The translations under genes and the position numbers were made by a program. Shown piece by piece: positions 36,086 through 45,508 of a stretch of DNA of 64,000 nucleotides (its first letter is position 1; each line of letters opens with the position of its first letter). Source of the DNA: Methanolobus chelungpuianus. GTDB lineage: Archaea > Halobacteriota > Methanosarcinia > Methanosarcinales > Methanosarcinaceae. The stretch lies in assembly GCF_024500045.1 (NCBI RefSeq), contig NZ_JTEO01000005.1:186001-250000 (forward strand), in the 5' to 3' direction. Below the pieces are notes generated by a model. It was not told where the DNA came from, did no database searches, and saw only the letters and a list, made by a program, of their open reading frames with translations.

Positions 36086-37243
36086 TTAGAATTTTATATT
36101 GGATTTTTGACTTTCATGAATAGAATTGAGGGTTTTCTCAAACACGTTGACTGAATTTTCATACGAAAACTCATTTTCGACAAAATTACTTGCATTTTTT
36201 ATTATTTGTTCAATGTTTGGATAATTAAATGCATTTATTATATTTTCGGCTATACATTTTGAGGAGTTTTCTTCCATTATGAACCCTGTACTATTGTGCT
36301 TAACAATATCAAGTGTTGCTCCTATAGGAGTAGTTAATACTGGCGTACCACATGCCATTGCTTCGAGAACAACATTTGGAAGACCTTCAGAATATGACGG
36401 TAAAACAAGTAATTTCATTAGATTTAAGTAATTAGGAAGATCGTTGTAATGTACCCATCCAATTAAATTGACATATTCATTTAGTTGATGTTCATCCAAA
36501 TAAGATTTTATTTCATTTTTTAACTTTCCATCTCCCACGATTAATATCCGTATCTTTTTATTCCACAATATGAGATCTGGAATTGCTTGCATTAGATTTA
36601 AAATCCCTTTTTCTTCACTTAACCGACCAACATAACCAACAATGTCAATTCTGTCGGAATATTTACGAGTAATAGTAAAAGTATCAAAATCAAGGAAGTG
36701 TTCATGCGCAATTAATATTTTTTTTCTATATGCGCTTAAGCCCCATTCACTTATTAAATTGCTAGAGTAAACAATTATATTTGTTGATAATTTTAAATTT
36801 ATTGATTCCAATATCTTTACTACTGGATAAAAAGGATCATTTGAGTATTTGAGAGCTTTTGAAGAACCAGGCAGCATTAGAATTATCTTCTTACCTAATA
36901 TTTTTGCAGTAAACACAGGGAATAATAAAGTTCCCGACCCATGGAAAAAAATCCATGTATTGGCTTTCTTTGCTATTTTAAGGAATATGAATGAGATTTT
37001 TATTTGTAAAAATATGTATCCTAATATCTTTGCCAATTTATTGTCAACCTTATTATAAGTTATTGAATAAGTATCTGCGTTTTTGTTATCTTGTAAAAGA
37101 TCACTCCCTGCATTTCCCGTAATAAAATATATATGACTTGAAATATCTGATAGTATTTTTGTTAAATTGAACAATTGTTTTTTATTGGGTATAGCTATGG
37201 GAGAGCTAATTAAGCCAATGATCAAATCTTTATTTTTGTTCAT
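36086..37243 (-). CDS. GT4 family glycosyltransferase
   Basis: 385 residues from the ATG at 37243, which overlaps the end of the upstream GT4 gene by 14 bp, pointing to coupled translation. GT-B fold: VGYVGRLSEEKGILNLM in the middle and SYSEGLPNVVLEAMACGTPV at the nucleotide-sugar site (the E-X7-E motif). It moves a sugar from a nucleotide donor to a lipid-linked glycan. AT-rich like its neighbours. Donor and linkage are not predictable. Confidence 0.85.
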   Translation of the reverse strand: MNKNKDLIIGLISSPIAIPNKKQLFNLTKILSDISSHIYFITGNAGSDLLQDNKNADTYSITYNKVDNKLAKILGYIFLQIKISFIFLKIAKKANTWIFFHGSGTLLFPVFTAKILGKKIILMLPGSSKALKYSNDPFYPVVKILESINLKLSTNIIVYSSNLISEWGLSAYRKKILIAHEHFLDFDTFTITRKYSDRIDIVGYVGRLSEEKGILNLMQAIPDLILWNKKIRILIVGDGKLKNEIKSYLDEHQLNEYVNLIGWVHYNDLPNYLNLMKLLVLPSYSEGLPNVVLEAMACGTPVLTTPIGATLDIVKHNSTGFIMEENSSKCIAENIINAFNYPNIEQIIKNASNFVENEFSYENSVNVFEKTLNSIHESQKSNIKF

Positions 37244-38357
37244 CAGAATACACCATAGATTCAATAACCTGTAAATACCTTTCACTTACAACTTTCCAAT
37301 CTAAAATGCTTTTTGCATAGGCTCTTGCATTGTTTGCATAAGAGACGCAGTCATTTGAAATAAATGATGTAATTATATCTTCTGCAGTTTCAATATTATC
37401 AAAATCAACAACTAGGCCTGCTTTTATTTCTTCTATAAATTTGAGGTTTGGAATATCAGATACAATGCAAGGCAATCCTGAAGAGAGTGCTTCGGCAACA
37501 GTTAAAGTGGGCTCACCACCTTCATAACTGGAAGTAATTATGAAAAAATCAGAACATGAATATAAAGAAGGCAATTCTGTATCTTGAACAAAACCAAGAA
37601 ATATAACATTAGGTATAGTGTTAACTGCTACATAGTTTATTAATGAGTCATACAATTTTCCTTTCCCTGCAATTGCTAATGTATACTTTTCAGAAATTGT
37701 TTGTTGTACTTGATTAAATGTATCAATCATTAAGAATGGCCTCTTATGATCAACCAACCTTCCTACAGAAAGGATTACTTTTGAATTTATGGGAAGACCG
37801 AATTTCTCTTTAATCTGCTCCTTAAAGTTTAGTGGCTTGAATACTGCCGTGTCAACTCCATTCAAAATGTGTTTAACAGGTTTATTGTGAGATAATATAA
37901 TTTCTAATTCACTACATGTTTTAGAACTAACACCAGTAAAAATGGATTGTTTAAACCGATTTAAACAGTATTTCTCCAAGGCATAACAAAGTTTATAATA
38001 ATATGTTGGAGAAATATTTTCATTCATGAAACCATAAGCAGTAGAATGTACAGTAATTACACAATTTTTGAAGGGAATACTGCCAAGGAATAATGGATAA
38101 TGTAACCAAACAGCATCATATTCATAAACTTTATTTTTAAAATATTTCTTCACTTTAAACCAAAAATAGAGTAAACCCAGACGTCCATATCCTTTTAATG
38201 ATTTGATTTCAATATCAGGACCAGTAGGTGAACAAATTATACACTCTACACCCATTTTTTTAAGCTGCTCTACTACATTGAATGCAACGTTAGCAATTCC
38301 TGATCCAAATGGATGATATTCAGTAGTACATACTAATAATTTCACATTACCACACAT
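37230..38357 (-). CDS. GT4 family glycosyltransferase
   Basis: 375 residues. The N-terminal EYHPFGSGIANVAFNVVEQL is the acceptor-domain loop, SVGRLVDHKRPFLMIDTF opens the donor half, and SSYEGGEPTLTVAEALSSG is the E-X7-E region. The ATG at 38357 lies 2 bp after the stop of the epimerase gene. A GTG four codons later could also start it. Member of the AT-rich part of the cluster. Confidence 0.83.
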   Translation of the reverse strand: MCGNVKLLVCTTEYHPFGSGIANVAFNVVEQLKKMGVECIICSPTGPDIEIKSLKGYGRLGLLYFWFKVKKYFKNKVYEYDAVWLHYPLFLGSIPFKNCVITVHSTAYGFMNENISPTYYYKLCYALEKYCLNRFKQSIFTGVSSKTCSELEIILSHNKPVKHILNGVDTAVFKPLNFKEQIKEKFGLPINSKVILSVGRLVDHKRPFLMIDTFNQVQQTISEKYTLAIAGKGKLYDSLINYVAVNTIPNVIFLGFVQDTELPSLYSCSDFFIITSSYEGGEPTLTVAEALSSGLPCIVSDIPNLKFIEEIKAGLVVDFDNIETAEDIITSFISNDCVSYANNARAYAKSILDWKVVSERYLQVIESMVYSDEQK

Positions 38358-38359
38358 CG

Positions 38360-39304
38360 TTAATCAAAAATAAACCAATTTACAAACTTCTGCAACCCTT
38401 CTTTAAGGGGTATGGCGGGGGTAAAATCGATTATTCCAGCAGCTAATGTCACATCTGAAAGGGTAGCTTCAGCATCACCCTTCTGCTCACTAGTAAAAAT
38501 AACTTCAGAGCATGAGCTTGTTATTTGTTTTAAAGCATTAATTAGATCATTAATGCTTATCCGTTTACCGCTTCCAATATTCATAATTATATTATCGGTG
38601 GACTTATTGTTGAGTAGTCTTCTATTCGCCTCAACAACATCATCAATATAAGTAAAATCCCTTGTCTGTTCCCCATCCCCGAATACAGTTATAGGTTCGT
38701 TCGCAAGCATCTTCTTTGTAAAGATGGATATCGCCAGATCAGGCCTCATTCTTGGGCCGTAGACTGTGAAATAGCGCAGAGAAGTTGTTGGCAGGCCATA
38801 TACTTCATAGAAGACACGACAGTAATGCTCAGCAGCCAGTTTGCTGACACCGTATGGAGATACTGGTTCTGTTGGATGCTTTTCATCGAAGGGTAGATAT
38901 TTTACTTTACCATAAACAGAGGAAGATGAAGCGTTGATAACTTTTTTGACATCTGCTTCCAGTGAAGCTTTAAGGACATTGAGAGTTCCAACCACATTTA
39001 CATTGTTGGGTTTGAATGGATCTTCAACTGAGATCCTTACTCCGGCCTGGGCCGCTTCGTGATAGACATAATCCACAGTGCTGTCAATGATCTCTTTCAT
39101 TGCATTCAGGTCTGTGACATCTGCGTTGATGAAACTGGCATCGCCGCTTGCAAGAACTATATCGATATTCTTCTGCTTGATGTCAACAGAATAATAAGGA
39201 TCAAGGTTATCCACAATAACGATTTCATGACCATCCTTTGCAAGACTCTCTGCAATATGTGATCCGATGAAACCAGCCCCACCTGTAACAACTATTTTAG
39301 GCAA
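38360..39304 (-). CDS. NAD-dependent nucleotide-sugar epimerase (UDP-glucuronate/glucose type)
   Basis: 314 residues starting with a TTG that directly follows the TAA of the upstream GT4 gene. GGAGFIGSH for NAD binding, NASSSSVYGK and PYGVSKLAAEHY for catalysis. RYFTVYGPRMRPDLAI resembles UDP-glucuronate 4-epimerases and archaeal GalE. It supplies an epimerised sugar to the cluster. Base composition changes around here, from normal genes upstream (39.3 kb on) to AT-rich ones downstream. Confidence 0.85.
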   Translation of the reverse strand: MPKIVVTGGAGFIGSHIAESLAKDGHEIVIVDNLDPYYSVDIKQKNIDIVLASGDASFINADVTDLNAMKEIIDSTVDYVYHEAAQAGVRISVEDPFKPNNVNVVGTLNVLKASLEADVKKVINASSSSVYGKVKYLPFDEKHPTEPVSPYGVSKLAAEHYCRVFYEVYGLPTTSLRYFTVYGPRMRPDLAISIFTKKMLANEPITVFGDGEQTRDFTYIDDVVEANRRLLNNKSTDNIIMNIGSGKRISINDLINALKQITSSCSEVIFTSEQKGDAEATLSDVTLAAGIIDFTPAIPLKEGLQKFVNWFIFD

Positions 39305-40405
39305 TTAGATCAACTCTTCGTACAGTTGTATTGTTTTCTTTACCGTATCAGTCCAGGAATAGTTCTCCACAACATTCTCCCTTCCGTTTTCCCCTAAGGT
39401 TCTCGCAATGCTGGCATCGGATAGAATCTCAGAAATACCTTGCACCAGGGAGTCAACATCTCTTAAGGAAACAAGTATCCCACTGCCATCAACTATATCG
39501 ACCAGCTGGGGAAGACGGGTGCATACTACAGGGATACCGCAGGCCATTGCTTCAAGGATAGTGCGCGGAACTCCTTCTTCCAGACTGGGAAGGACGAACA
39601 CTGATGAACTCTGGTATAAACTTACGATCTCTGAATTCGGAATGAAATCCTTCAGGGCTACATCCTGATCCAGACCCAGTTGATCTATTTTTGATGCTAT
39701 CCTGTCTTTATCCGGTCCTCTTCCAACCATAGTCAGATGGATTCCCGGAAACCTTGACCTCAGGATGTGGAAGGCATCTATAAGGTAATCAACACCTTTC
39801 CCCTTTGCATACCTGCCAATCCATAGAAGTCTTCTTTTATCGTAGCAGGGCGAATCAGCGGGAACAAAATGATCTGTATTTATCCCATTATGGATCACAG
39901 AGATCTTGTTAGCTTTTATTCCCATACCCACAAGTTCTCTTTTCTCGGTGTCTGTGTAGCAGATAATCCGGTCTGCTGCCGAGTATGTGAATCTTGTACC
40001 CGTTAAATTGTAGAAGTCCTGGAACCACTTAGGAGCAGTCTGTGAGTTTAAGCCGTGGTTTGTAACCACAAGTGGAGAAGAACCTAACTCATTAACGAGT
40101 GCACAGAGGTTAGTTGAGAAGAAAAGATGAGAATGAGCATGAATTATATCGAAGCTGCGTCTGTTGTTCCATAATTCAAAGAGCATGTCAGGGGTTATGG
40201 AGTTTCCAAGAAGTTTAATCAATGGTTTAAAGGTACAGGAGTTGTACCCGGATTCAGATGAAACTCTTCCATTATGGTCCGCACAAGTGTAAACTGTTAC
40301 ATCATGCCCCAGTGCAGCCTGCATACGTGACATTTCATGTGCGTGCAATCCGACACCACCAACTACATTAGGATACAGGTCTGCTGCAACACGCAATATT
40401 TTCAC
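39305..40405 (-). CDS. GT4 family glycosyltransferase
   Basis: 366 residues. I choose the GTG at 40405 (MKILRVAADLYPN) because GAAGGGTG lies at proper spacing; a GTG at 40414 is the alternative. VVGGVGLHAHEMSRMQ is the glycine-rich N-terminal loop, WIGRYAKGKGVDYLIDAF opens the second domain, and SLEEGVPRTILEAMACGIPV is the donor site. Between a GT2 gene and an epimerase in one minus-strand operon. Confidence 0.85.
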   Translation of the reverse strand: MKILRVAADLYPNVVGGVGLHAHEMSRMQAALGHDVTVYTCADHNGRVSSESGYNSCTFKPLIKLLGNSITPDMLFELWNNRRSFDIIHAHSHLFFSTNLCALVNELGSSPLVVTNHGLNSQTAPKWFQDFYNLTGTRFTYSAADRIICYTDTEKRELVGMGIKANKISVIHNGINTDHFVPADSPCYDKRRLLWIGRYAKGKGVDYLIDAFHILRSRFPGIHLTMVGRGPDKDRIASKIDQLGLDQDVALKDFIPNSEIVSLYQSSSVFVLPSLEEGVPRTILEAMACGIPVVCTRLPQLVDIVDGSGILVSLRDVDSLVQGISEILSDASIARTLGENGRENVVENYSWTDTVKKTIQLYEELI

Positions 40406-40433
40406 TTGATACACCCTTCGTTTTTAAGTACAG

Positions 40434-41324
40434 TTAGAGTTGTGACTTTAAATCCCTGATGTGGGAAGCCACTGAATTCAATATCAATCCACTGAACATC
40501 CCAAAGATCCCTACCATTGCAGATGTCATTGCTATTAAAGAGGTTCCAATTGCAAACTTGCCGGTGGCCTGAAAGATGAACAGAGTCCTGAAAGCAAGAA
40601 CCAGTCCAAATAAAAACAATAGAAATCCAGGCACCCCGAAATACAATAGCGGATGCTTCCTCTGGAACTGATTGACAATGGATCCCAGCACGTTCATCCC
40701 GTGCTTCACAGGATTGAACGTTGACCCCTCTACATCATACCTGCAGGTTATCGGCACTTCTGTTATCTTGAAGCCGGCAGCACTCGCATCGGCCACCATC
40801 TCGGACTCCACGCCCATGCCGGCGTTGTTGAAACGGAAGGCTGGGAAGGTGTCTTTGGAGAAGGCCCGGAAACCGCTCTGGGAGTCGTTTAACTTGACAT
40901 CGGCTGTCATGTTGGTGGCGTGCGTTAATATTTCCTGTCCCATGCGCCTGTACCTGGGGACCTTGACGCTGTGGCCTTTGAGGAATCTTGCGCCGTTGAC
41001 GATGTCGGCCTTCTTCCAGAGGATGGGTTCGATGATGCGGGGGATCTCGTCGGGGTTGTGCTGGCCGTCGGCGTCCAGGGTCACGAGGATGTCCACCTGC
41101 TTGTCGATGGCCCACTCGAAGGCGGTGCGAAGCGCCATGCCTTTCCCGGCGTTCTGGGAGTGGCGCAGGACGGTGGCGCCCATGAGTTCTGCCACCTGGG
41201 CAGTGCTGTCCGCGCTGCCGTCGTCTATCACCAGAACCTCATCGACGTGCTGCCTGGCCCGCACTATAACGCTCCCTATGGCTATCTCCTCATTGAATGC
41301 AGGGATTGCAGCAACTACCGTCAT
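40434..41324 (-). CDS. GT2 glycosyltransferase, dolichyl-phosphate sugar synthase-like
   Basis: 296 residues. VIDDGSADSTAQ and LDADGQHNPDEIP are the GT2 donor and metal motifs; DSQSGFRAFS is typical of DPM1/DpmS-like enzymes. Two C-terminal membrane segments (LLYFGVPGFLLFLFGLVLAF and SLIAMTSAMVGIFGMFSGLI) tie it to the membrane. It probably makes a lipid-phosphate sugar used outside by the ArnT/PMT-like proteins. ATG at 41324 with GGTGGT upstream. First gene of the minus-strand cluster. Codon use is GC-richer than in the distal genes. Confidence 0.87.
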   Translation of the reverse strand: MTVVAAIPAFNEEIAIGSVIVRARQHVDEVLVIDDGSADSTAQVAELMGATVLRHSQNAGKGMALRTAFEWAIDKQVDILVTLDADGQHNPDEIPRIIEPILWKKADIVNGARFLKGHSVKVPRYRRMGQEILTHATNMTADVKLNDSQSGFRAFSKDTFPAFRFNNAGMGVESEMVADASAAGFKITEVPITCRYDVEGSTFNPVKHGMNVLGSIVNQFQRKHPLLYFGVPGFLLFLFGLVLAFRTLFIFQATGKFAIGTSLIAMTSAMVGIFGMFSGLILNSVASHIRDLKSQL

Positions 41325-41647
41325 TTTTGTACCACCGTGATTATTCTACCCTGCTGTCGTGCACCGTTATTCAGGACCGCATTATTGGTTTTGCAGGCAA
41401 TGTGCATAACATTCTCAGGGATTTTACTAATGTGCAAAGAACCCTGAAAGCATATAAAACTTTCTAAATTACCCAGATTTTTCACAAGCGCGGGCTTAAA
41501 TTTTTATTTGCAGAGAATTATTATGAGAACTGAATTAAATAAAGTGATGCACTGCGGACCAGCATATGCAGATATCCGGCGCTGGCAGAGAAAAGGACCG
41601 GGGAGAATAAAAAGAGAACAGGAAGGAACAAAGGGCCTGTACGGCCT
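41325..41647. promoter_or_regulatory. Upstream region of the glycan cluster
   Basis: About 320 bp containing the minus-strand promoter of the cluster. AT-rich runs near 41485-41515 and 41525-41545 are possible TATA sites. No gene is seen. Confidence 0.3.
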
Positions 41648-42007
41648 TTAGAGTTCCTCAATCGTCATCTGCGCGTGATGTGTTATATGGGCGGCAACTT
41701 CCGGTGTGATCTTATTGGAGTTCTGTGCGTTCACCTGGTTGATGAATGCATTGAGGATATTGCCTGCAGTGTCCGTCTGTCCGCGATCCGCTGCGGCCTG
41801 GGCTGCATCTGCCTTGGCCATGAGGCTGTTGTAGGTTCCCTGGCCGGAGATGTCACCCTGAGAGTAGTGATGATCTATACATTCCTTGAGCCCCTCGATG
41901 GTCGGAGGGCATTCCATCTCATCCTGCGCCAGGGCGGGAGACGTATATGCAAGTGTCAGTACCGCTATGACTGCTATCTGCATGAGCAACTTCTGTAAAC
42001 GTGCCAT
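41648..42007 (-). CDS. Small secreted protein with FIMAH-like domain
   Basis: 119 residues from the ATG at 42007. Signal peptide LLMQIAVIAVLTLAYTSPALA, then ECPPTIEGLKECIDHHYSQG and a helical domain containing GNILNAFINQVNAQNS, which resembles the FIMAH domain found at the end of many secreted proteins. Role unknown; probably surface or released. Single gene, divergent from the next one. Confidence 0.6.
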   Translation of the reverse strand: MARLQKLLMQIAVIAVLTLAYTSPALAQDEMECPPTIEGLKECIDHHYSQGDISGQGTYNSLMAKADAAQAAADRGQTDTAGNILNAFINQVNAQNSNKITPEVAAHITHHAQMTIEEL

Positions 42008-42310
42008 AGGCGATTGTTGCCTCTTATGTGATATAAACCTGTAAGAAACAGCCTTGCTGACCTTCTGCACAGGTGTTCTGCCACGATCATCAGGGAAGGC
42101 CGTCACGTCCGGGAACCGGGCCGGGAACATCCTCCACGCCGCAGGCGGCACGGCCCGCTGTCACATGGATGCATGGCATCCCGGGATGAAAAATCAGGAT
42201 ATTGTTACTAGTATATTTTAGATTCTTTAAAATGAGATCAAATTAAATAACTTTAAGTAGTATGATATGTTAGGATAACTGTAATAAAGATAGATAAGTG
42301 GGACAAAAAG

Positions 42311-42571
42311 ATGCTAACAAGTACGATAACCTCAACGAGCGCAGTATCCTCTGCAGCCGGGGCAATCTCAATGACCACGGGTACGGGATTACCTGAGTAT
42401 GGTGTACTGGCAGTGATAGCCCTGATCGCATTGCTCTCAGTAAAGGAAATACTTTCCGCGTCTGAAAAATGGAGCATTGACCTGAACCATTCCCTAAATA
42501 TGGGCATTGGCCCGCTACTTCTTGCTTTTACAGCGATTGTCGTATTCAAGGTCGCAGAGATCATCTACTGA
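42311..42571 (+). CDS. Small membrane protein, two hydrophobic segments
   Basis: 86 residues: a Ser/Thr-rich start, then GLPEYGVLAVIALIALLSV, a charged loop (KEILSASEKWSIDLNHS) and a second segment (GPLLLAFTAIVVFKVAEII). No known family is recognised. ATG at 42311 with a weak GTGGGA upstream. Confidence 0.55.
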   Translation: MLTSTITSTSAVSSAAGAISMTTGTGLPEYGVLAVIALIALLSVKEILSASEKWSIDLNHSLNMGIGPLLLAFTAIVVFKVAEIIY

Positions 42572-42704
42572 TCAGGGCAGAAATTCCCCTGAAGCTGTTT
42601 TCCGGACAGGGACCGATCACTGGCCCGGGATTCCTTACATCTTTTACATGAATGAGTATTTTCCGTCCCACACTGCCGCTCAGCCTATTTCTTGTCCCAT
42701 TCCC

Positions 42705-43511
42705 TTATAAGAGGCCCAGGCCGGGCCCCAGGTGGGGAATGATGCCGAACAGGAACACGTTCGTGAGGCCATGTATCAGGGTTATCAGGTACAGGCTCCT
42801 GGTCCTGACGTAGAGGTAACCGATCACAAGGCCCGCAATGCCGGTCATCAGGACCTCATATATGGTGCCATAGCCGGAGTGCATGACACCAAAAAGAATG
42901 CTTGCTGTCAGGAGCGCGGGCCAGGTGCCAAGCACCTGCTCCAGCCTTGTCTGCAGGATGTATCTGAATATGATCTCTTCCACCAGCCCCACAAAGAATA
43001 TCATGACTATGGATAACTGCAGCAGGCTGCTGAATGAAAGGTCCGGTATGAGGTACCCTGCCTCAATGATAGCGTACTCCCCTTCTGCAATTGCAACTGC
43101 CGCAATGACAGCGATAAGGGAATAGAGTATCCGGTTCCTCTTCATTTCCTCGCTGATCCTCCACGAGAACCTGAAGTCCTGCGCTCTCAGGACAATGATG
43201 ATCGGGATTAACAGCGGAGCATAGGTGAACACGAATATGTAGAGGGTCTTCTCAAAGAACACAGGCATTGATATGTTGACAAGCCGCAGGAGAGACAGGA
43301 GCATCAGGGCCTGGAAGACCATTGTGAGTTCCCTTTTGTGAACAAAGGTTGTGGCAAATGCCAAGAGCATAACAATGCCCACATGCATCCAGATGGAAAT
43401 ATACTCCCTGCCTGCAAGCAGGAGGAGTTCTGCCAGCATGATGAGGCATACAGGCACCAGTATGATCCCTGCATCAGATTTCAGGTACCCGGATATTTTT
43501 GGAGCGCTCAT
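42705..43511 (-). CDS. CPBP family intramembrane metalloprotease
   Basis: 268 residues from the ATG at 43511; in-frame ATGs at 43541 and 43574 are alternatives and no ribosome site decides. About seven membrane segments and the three CPBP (Abi/CAAX-like) motifs: EEIIFRYILQTRLE (EExxxR), FGVMHSGYGT (FxxxH) and HGLTNVFLF (HxxxN/B), which bind metal inside the membrane. Members cleave prenylated or other membrane proteins; substrate here is unknown. Convergent with the small membrane protein gene. Confidence 0.85.
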   Translation of the reverse strand: MSAPKISGYLKSDAGIILVPVCLIMLAELLLLAGREYISIWMHVGIVMLLAFATTFVHKRELTMVFQALMLLSLLRLVNISMPVFFEKTLYIFVFTYAPLLIPIIIVLRAQDFRFSWRISEEMKRNRILYSLIAVIAAVAIAEGEYAIIEAGYLIPDLSFSSLLQLSIVMIFFVGLVEEIIFRYILQTRLEQVLGTWPALLTASILFGVMHSGYGTIYEVLMTGIAGLVIGYLYVRTRSLYLITLIHGLTNVFLFGIIPHLGPGLGLL

Positions 43512-43850
43512 GTTTTTAGAACCCGCTTTGGCAGTCAGACCCATTGACAGTATGCTTTTTCTTTCCGTACTCATCAAAAGCGTCAGGTCAATAAGAACAT
43601 GTTGTATATTCTTAAGGAGAATATATGCCTTGCCATTAGAAAGGCCCTGCTCCCGTGCCAGCCGGAAGGTCCTGCCCTTGCGCAGGCAGCCGGGGAGATG
43701 CATCGTATCCTGACATTGAAGGTATTATAATGGCCCCGGGCCGCATTTGTCACATCGATAACTGCGAACCGGATTGAAGTTTAGACAATTATTTAATGTG
43801 TGCAGGTCGTTATTCACTGTATAAGGCATCCATTAACAGGAGATGAAAAA

Positions 43851-44597
43851 TTGCCGCAGGAAAATAACAGTAATATGCCGTATTATATCATCATCGCACT
43901 GACGATAGTCGTGGTGCTGCTGGCGACAACGGCCTATGCCAATTCACAGGCAGCATATACAAAGGATTCAGTAAGCACGATACAGATGACCGGGAACTCA
44001 GAAAGGATGGTCACACCCGATACTGCACAGCTGAGCATCGGTGTTGTGGTCCAGGCCCAGAACTCCAGCGAAGCAGCCGCAAAGAACGCAGCCATCATGA
44101 GCACTATAGTCGGCGAGCTCAAGGCTCTTGGCCTGGAGGACAGGGAGATACAGACATCATACGTTTCCGTGTATCCCATATACAACTACTATGAAGGGAA
44201 GGCCAGCATTGAAGGGTACTCAGCTTCGAACAACGTGCAGGTGACCACCACAAAGCTCGCTATGCTGAGCAGCATCATTGACAAGTCCGCAGCTGCAGGT
44301 GCAAACCAGATAGGAGGAGTCTATTTCACGGTTTCCGAGGAAAAGCAGAAAGAACTGCGCGAGGAACTCATAGATGAAGCTGTTGCCGACGCATCATCCA
44401 AGGCCGCAGCACTTGCCAGGAGCCTGGGTGTCAGCATCGCCGGAGTACAGAGCTCATCCATTAGTGACGGCACACAGCCGATAGTATACTATGACAGGGC
44501 TGAGGCAGCAAAGGATACGGCAGCCGGAGCCACCCCCGTAGAGCCGGGAGAGTCAAAGGTCGCTATGTCCGTTTACGTCACCTATATCATCAATTAA
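43851..44597 (+). CDS. SIMPL domain protein (DUF541)
   Basis: 248 residues starting with a TTG at 43851, chosen because a strong AGGAGATG lies 5-6 bases upstream; the longer frame from 43800 lacks one. Signal peptide YYIIIALTIVVVLLATTAYA, then the SIMPL core: TGNSERMVTPDTAQLSIGV at the start and NQIGGVYFTVSEEKQ, ELIDEAVADASSKAAALAR later. These secreted oligomeric proteins are common in methanogens; precise role not established. Followed by a strong hairpin terminator. Confidence 0.82.
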   Translation: MPQENNSNMPYYIIIALTIVVVLLATTAYANSQAAYTKDSVSTIQMTGNSERMVTPDTAQLSIGVVVQAQNSSEAAAKNAAIMSTIVGELKALGLEDREIQTSYVSVYPIYNYYEGKASIEGYSASNNVQVTTTKLAMLSSIIDKSAAAGANQIGGVYFTVSEEKQKELREELIDEAVADASSKAAALARSLGVSIAGVQSSSISDGTQPIVYYDRAEAAKDTAAGATPVEPGESKVAMSVYVTYIIN

Positions 44598-44626
44598 GGG
44601 AGAGTACTCCCTTTCCTCTTTTTCCA
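44596..44626 (+). terminator. Hairpin terminator after the SIMPL gene
   Basis: Perfect 7-bp stem AAGGGAG (44596-44602) with CTCCCTT (44607-44613), loop AGTA, followed by TCCTCTTTTT. Confidence 0.7.
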
Positions 44627-44821
44627 TCAGCCCGTGCATCAAAGGCCAGTGTACCGATCAAGGCGAATGCGGCACGGCCCTCCAATGCCGATTGCATGAT
44701 CCACTGCAGCGGCCGGCCTGAAGCCTGTACCGCCCCTTTCCCTTTTAAGAGCGAAATGCATGCTTCGGCAAAAAAGCAATAAGATGATGCAGATCACCCT
44801 GTGGGGTGGCGGCAAGACGGC

Positions 44822-45508
44822 CTACAGCCTGAACATCAGCCTGACAGATCCAACCACGTCCTCCAATATCCCGAAGGGAATACCCATGGCCATTTCCTCC
44901 CTGGCCAGGCCGCCAAAGACACGGCTTCCCGAACATCCAAGGCTCACGTTCACTCTCTCCTGCAGATACGGCTGGGCCACGCTTTCCACGCACAGGCTCT
45001 GCAGGGCAGCAAAACTTGCATGGACCCTTCCGCCGTCCCTGTGAAGCACAGCCTGCGAGAGCTTCATGATCTTATCCGGCGCAGCCACGATCACCACAAC
45101 ATCCGGAACAAGGACCGCTCTCTCAAGTGCAGAGAAAACCACGGCCTTCACGGAGCCCTCCGGCATCAGCGGCATCTCGTCGATGGCCCTTTTAGCAGCC
45201 TCAAGGGTGCTGAAGCAGCCAAAGGAATAGTAGAAATCACCCGATGAGATCTCCCTGCACCGGCTGCCCATCCCGAGAGATGAGGCACCTATGCCGCACT
45301 CCTGGTTCTCCGCAAGTGCATAGAAAGCCCCTTTCTCTTTCCTGGCACGGTCCACCATTGCACAGTGCCGCAACGCGCCCTCAAGCTGCGGTATGCCGGC
45401 AGGCACATCCTCATCCTCCCGGATAAAGGTCACTGCAACCGGAGATGTTCCCAGTTTCAGGATCCCTGTCAGCTCCTCTCCCAGATGATTTATTTTTTCA
45501 ATATCCAT
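44822..45508 (-). CDS. DUF169 family protein
   Basis: 228 residues with the typical DUF169 order: GTSPVAVTFI near the start, HCAMVDRARKEKGAFY and ENQECGIGASSLGMG with conserved cysteines, then a C-terminal YLQERVNVSLGCSGSR. DUF169 is common in methanogens and anaerobes and is thought to bind a cofactor or metal through these cysteines, but no reaction is established. ATG at 45508 with GGAGGATC upstream. Single gene. Confidence 0.82.
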   Translation of the reverse strand: MDIEKINHLGEELTGILKLGTSPVAVTFIREDEDVPAGIPQLEGALRHCAMVDRARKEKGAFYALAENQECGIGASSLGMGSRCREISSGDFYYSFGCFSTLEAAKRAIDEMPLMPEGSVKAVVFSALERAVLVPDVVVIVAAPDKIMKLSQAVLHRDGGRVHASFAALQSLCVESVAQPYLQERVNVSLGCSGSRVFGGLAREEMAMGIPFGILEDVVGSVRLMFRL

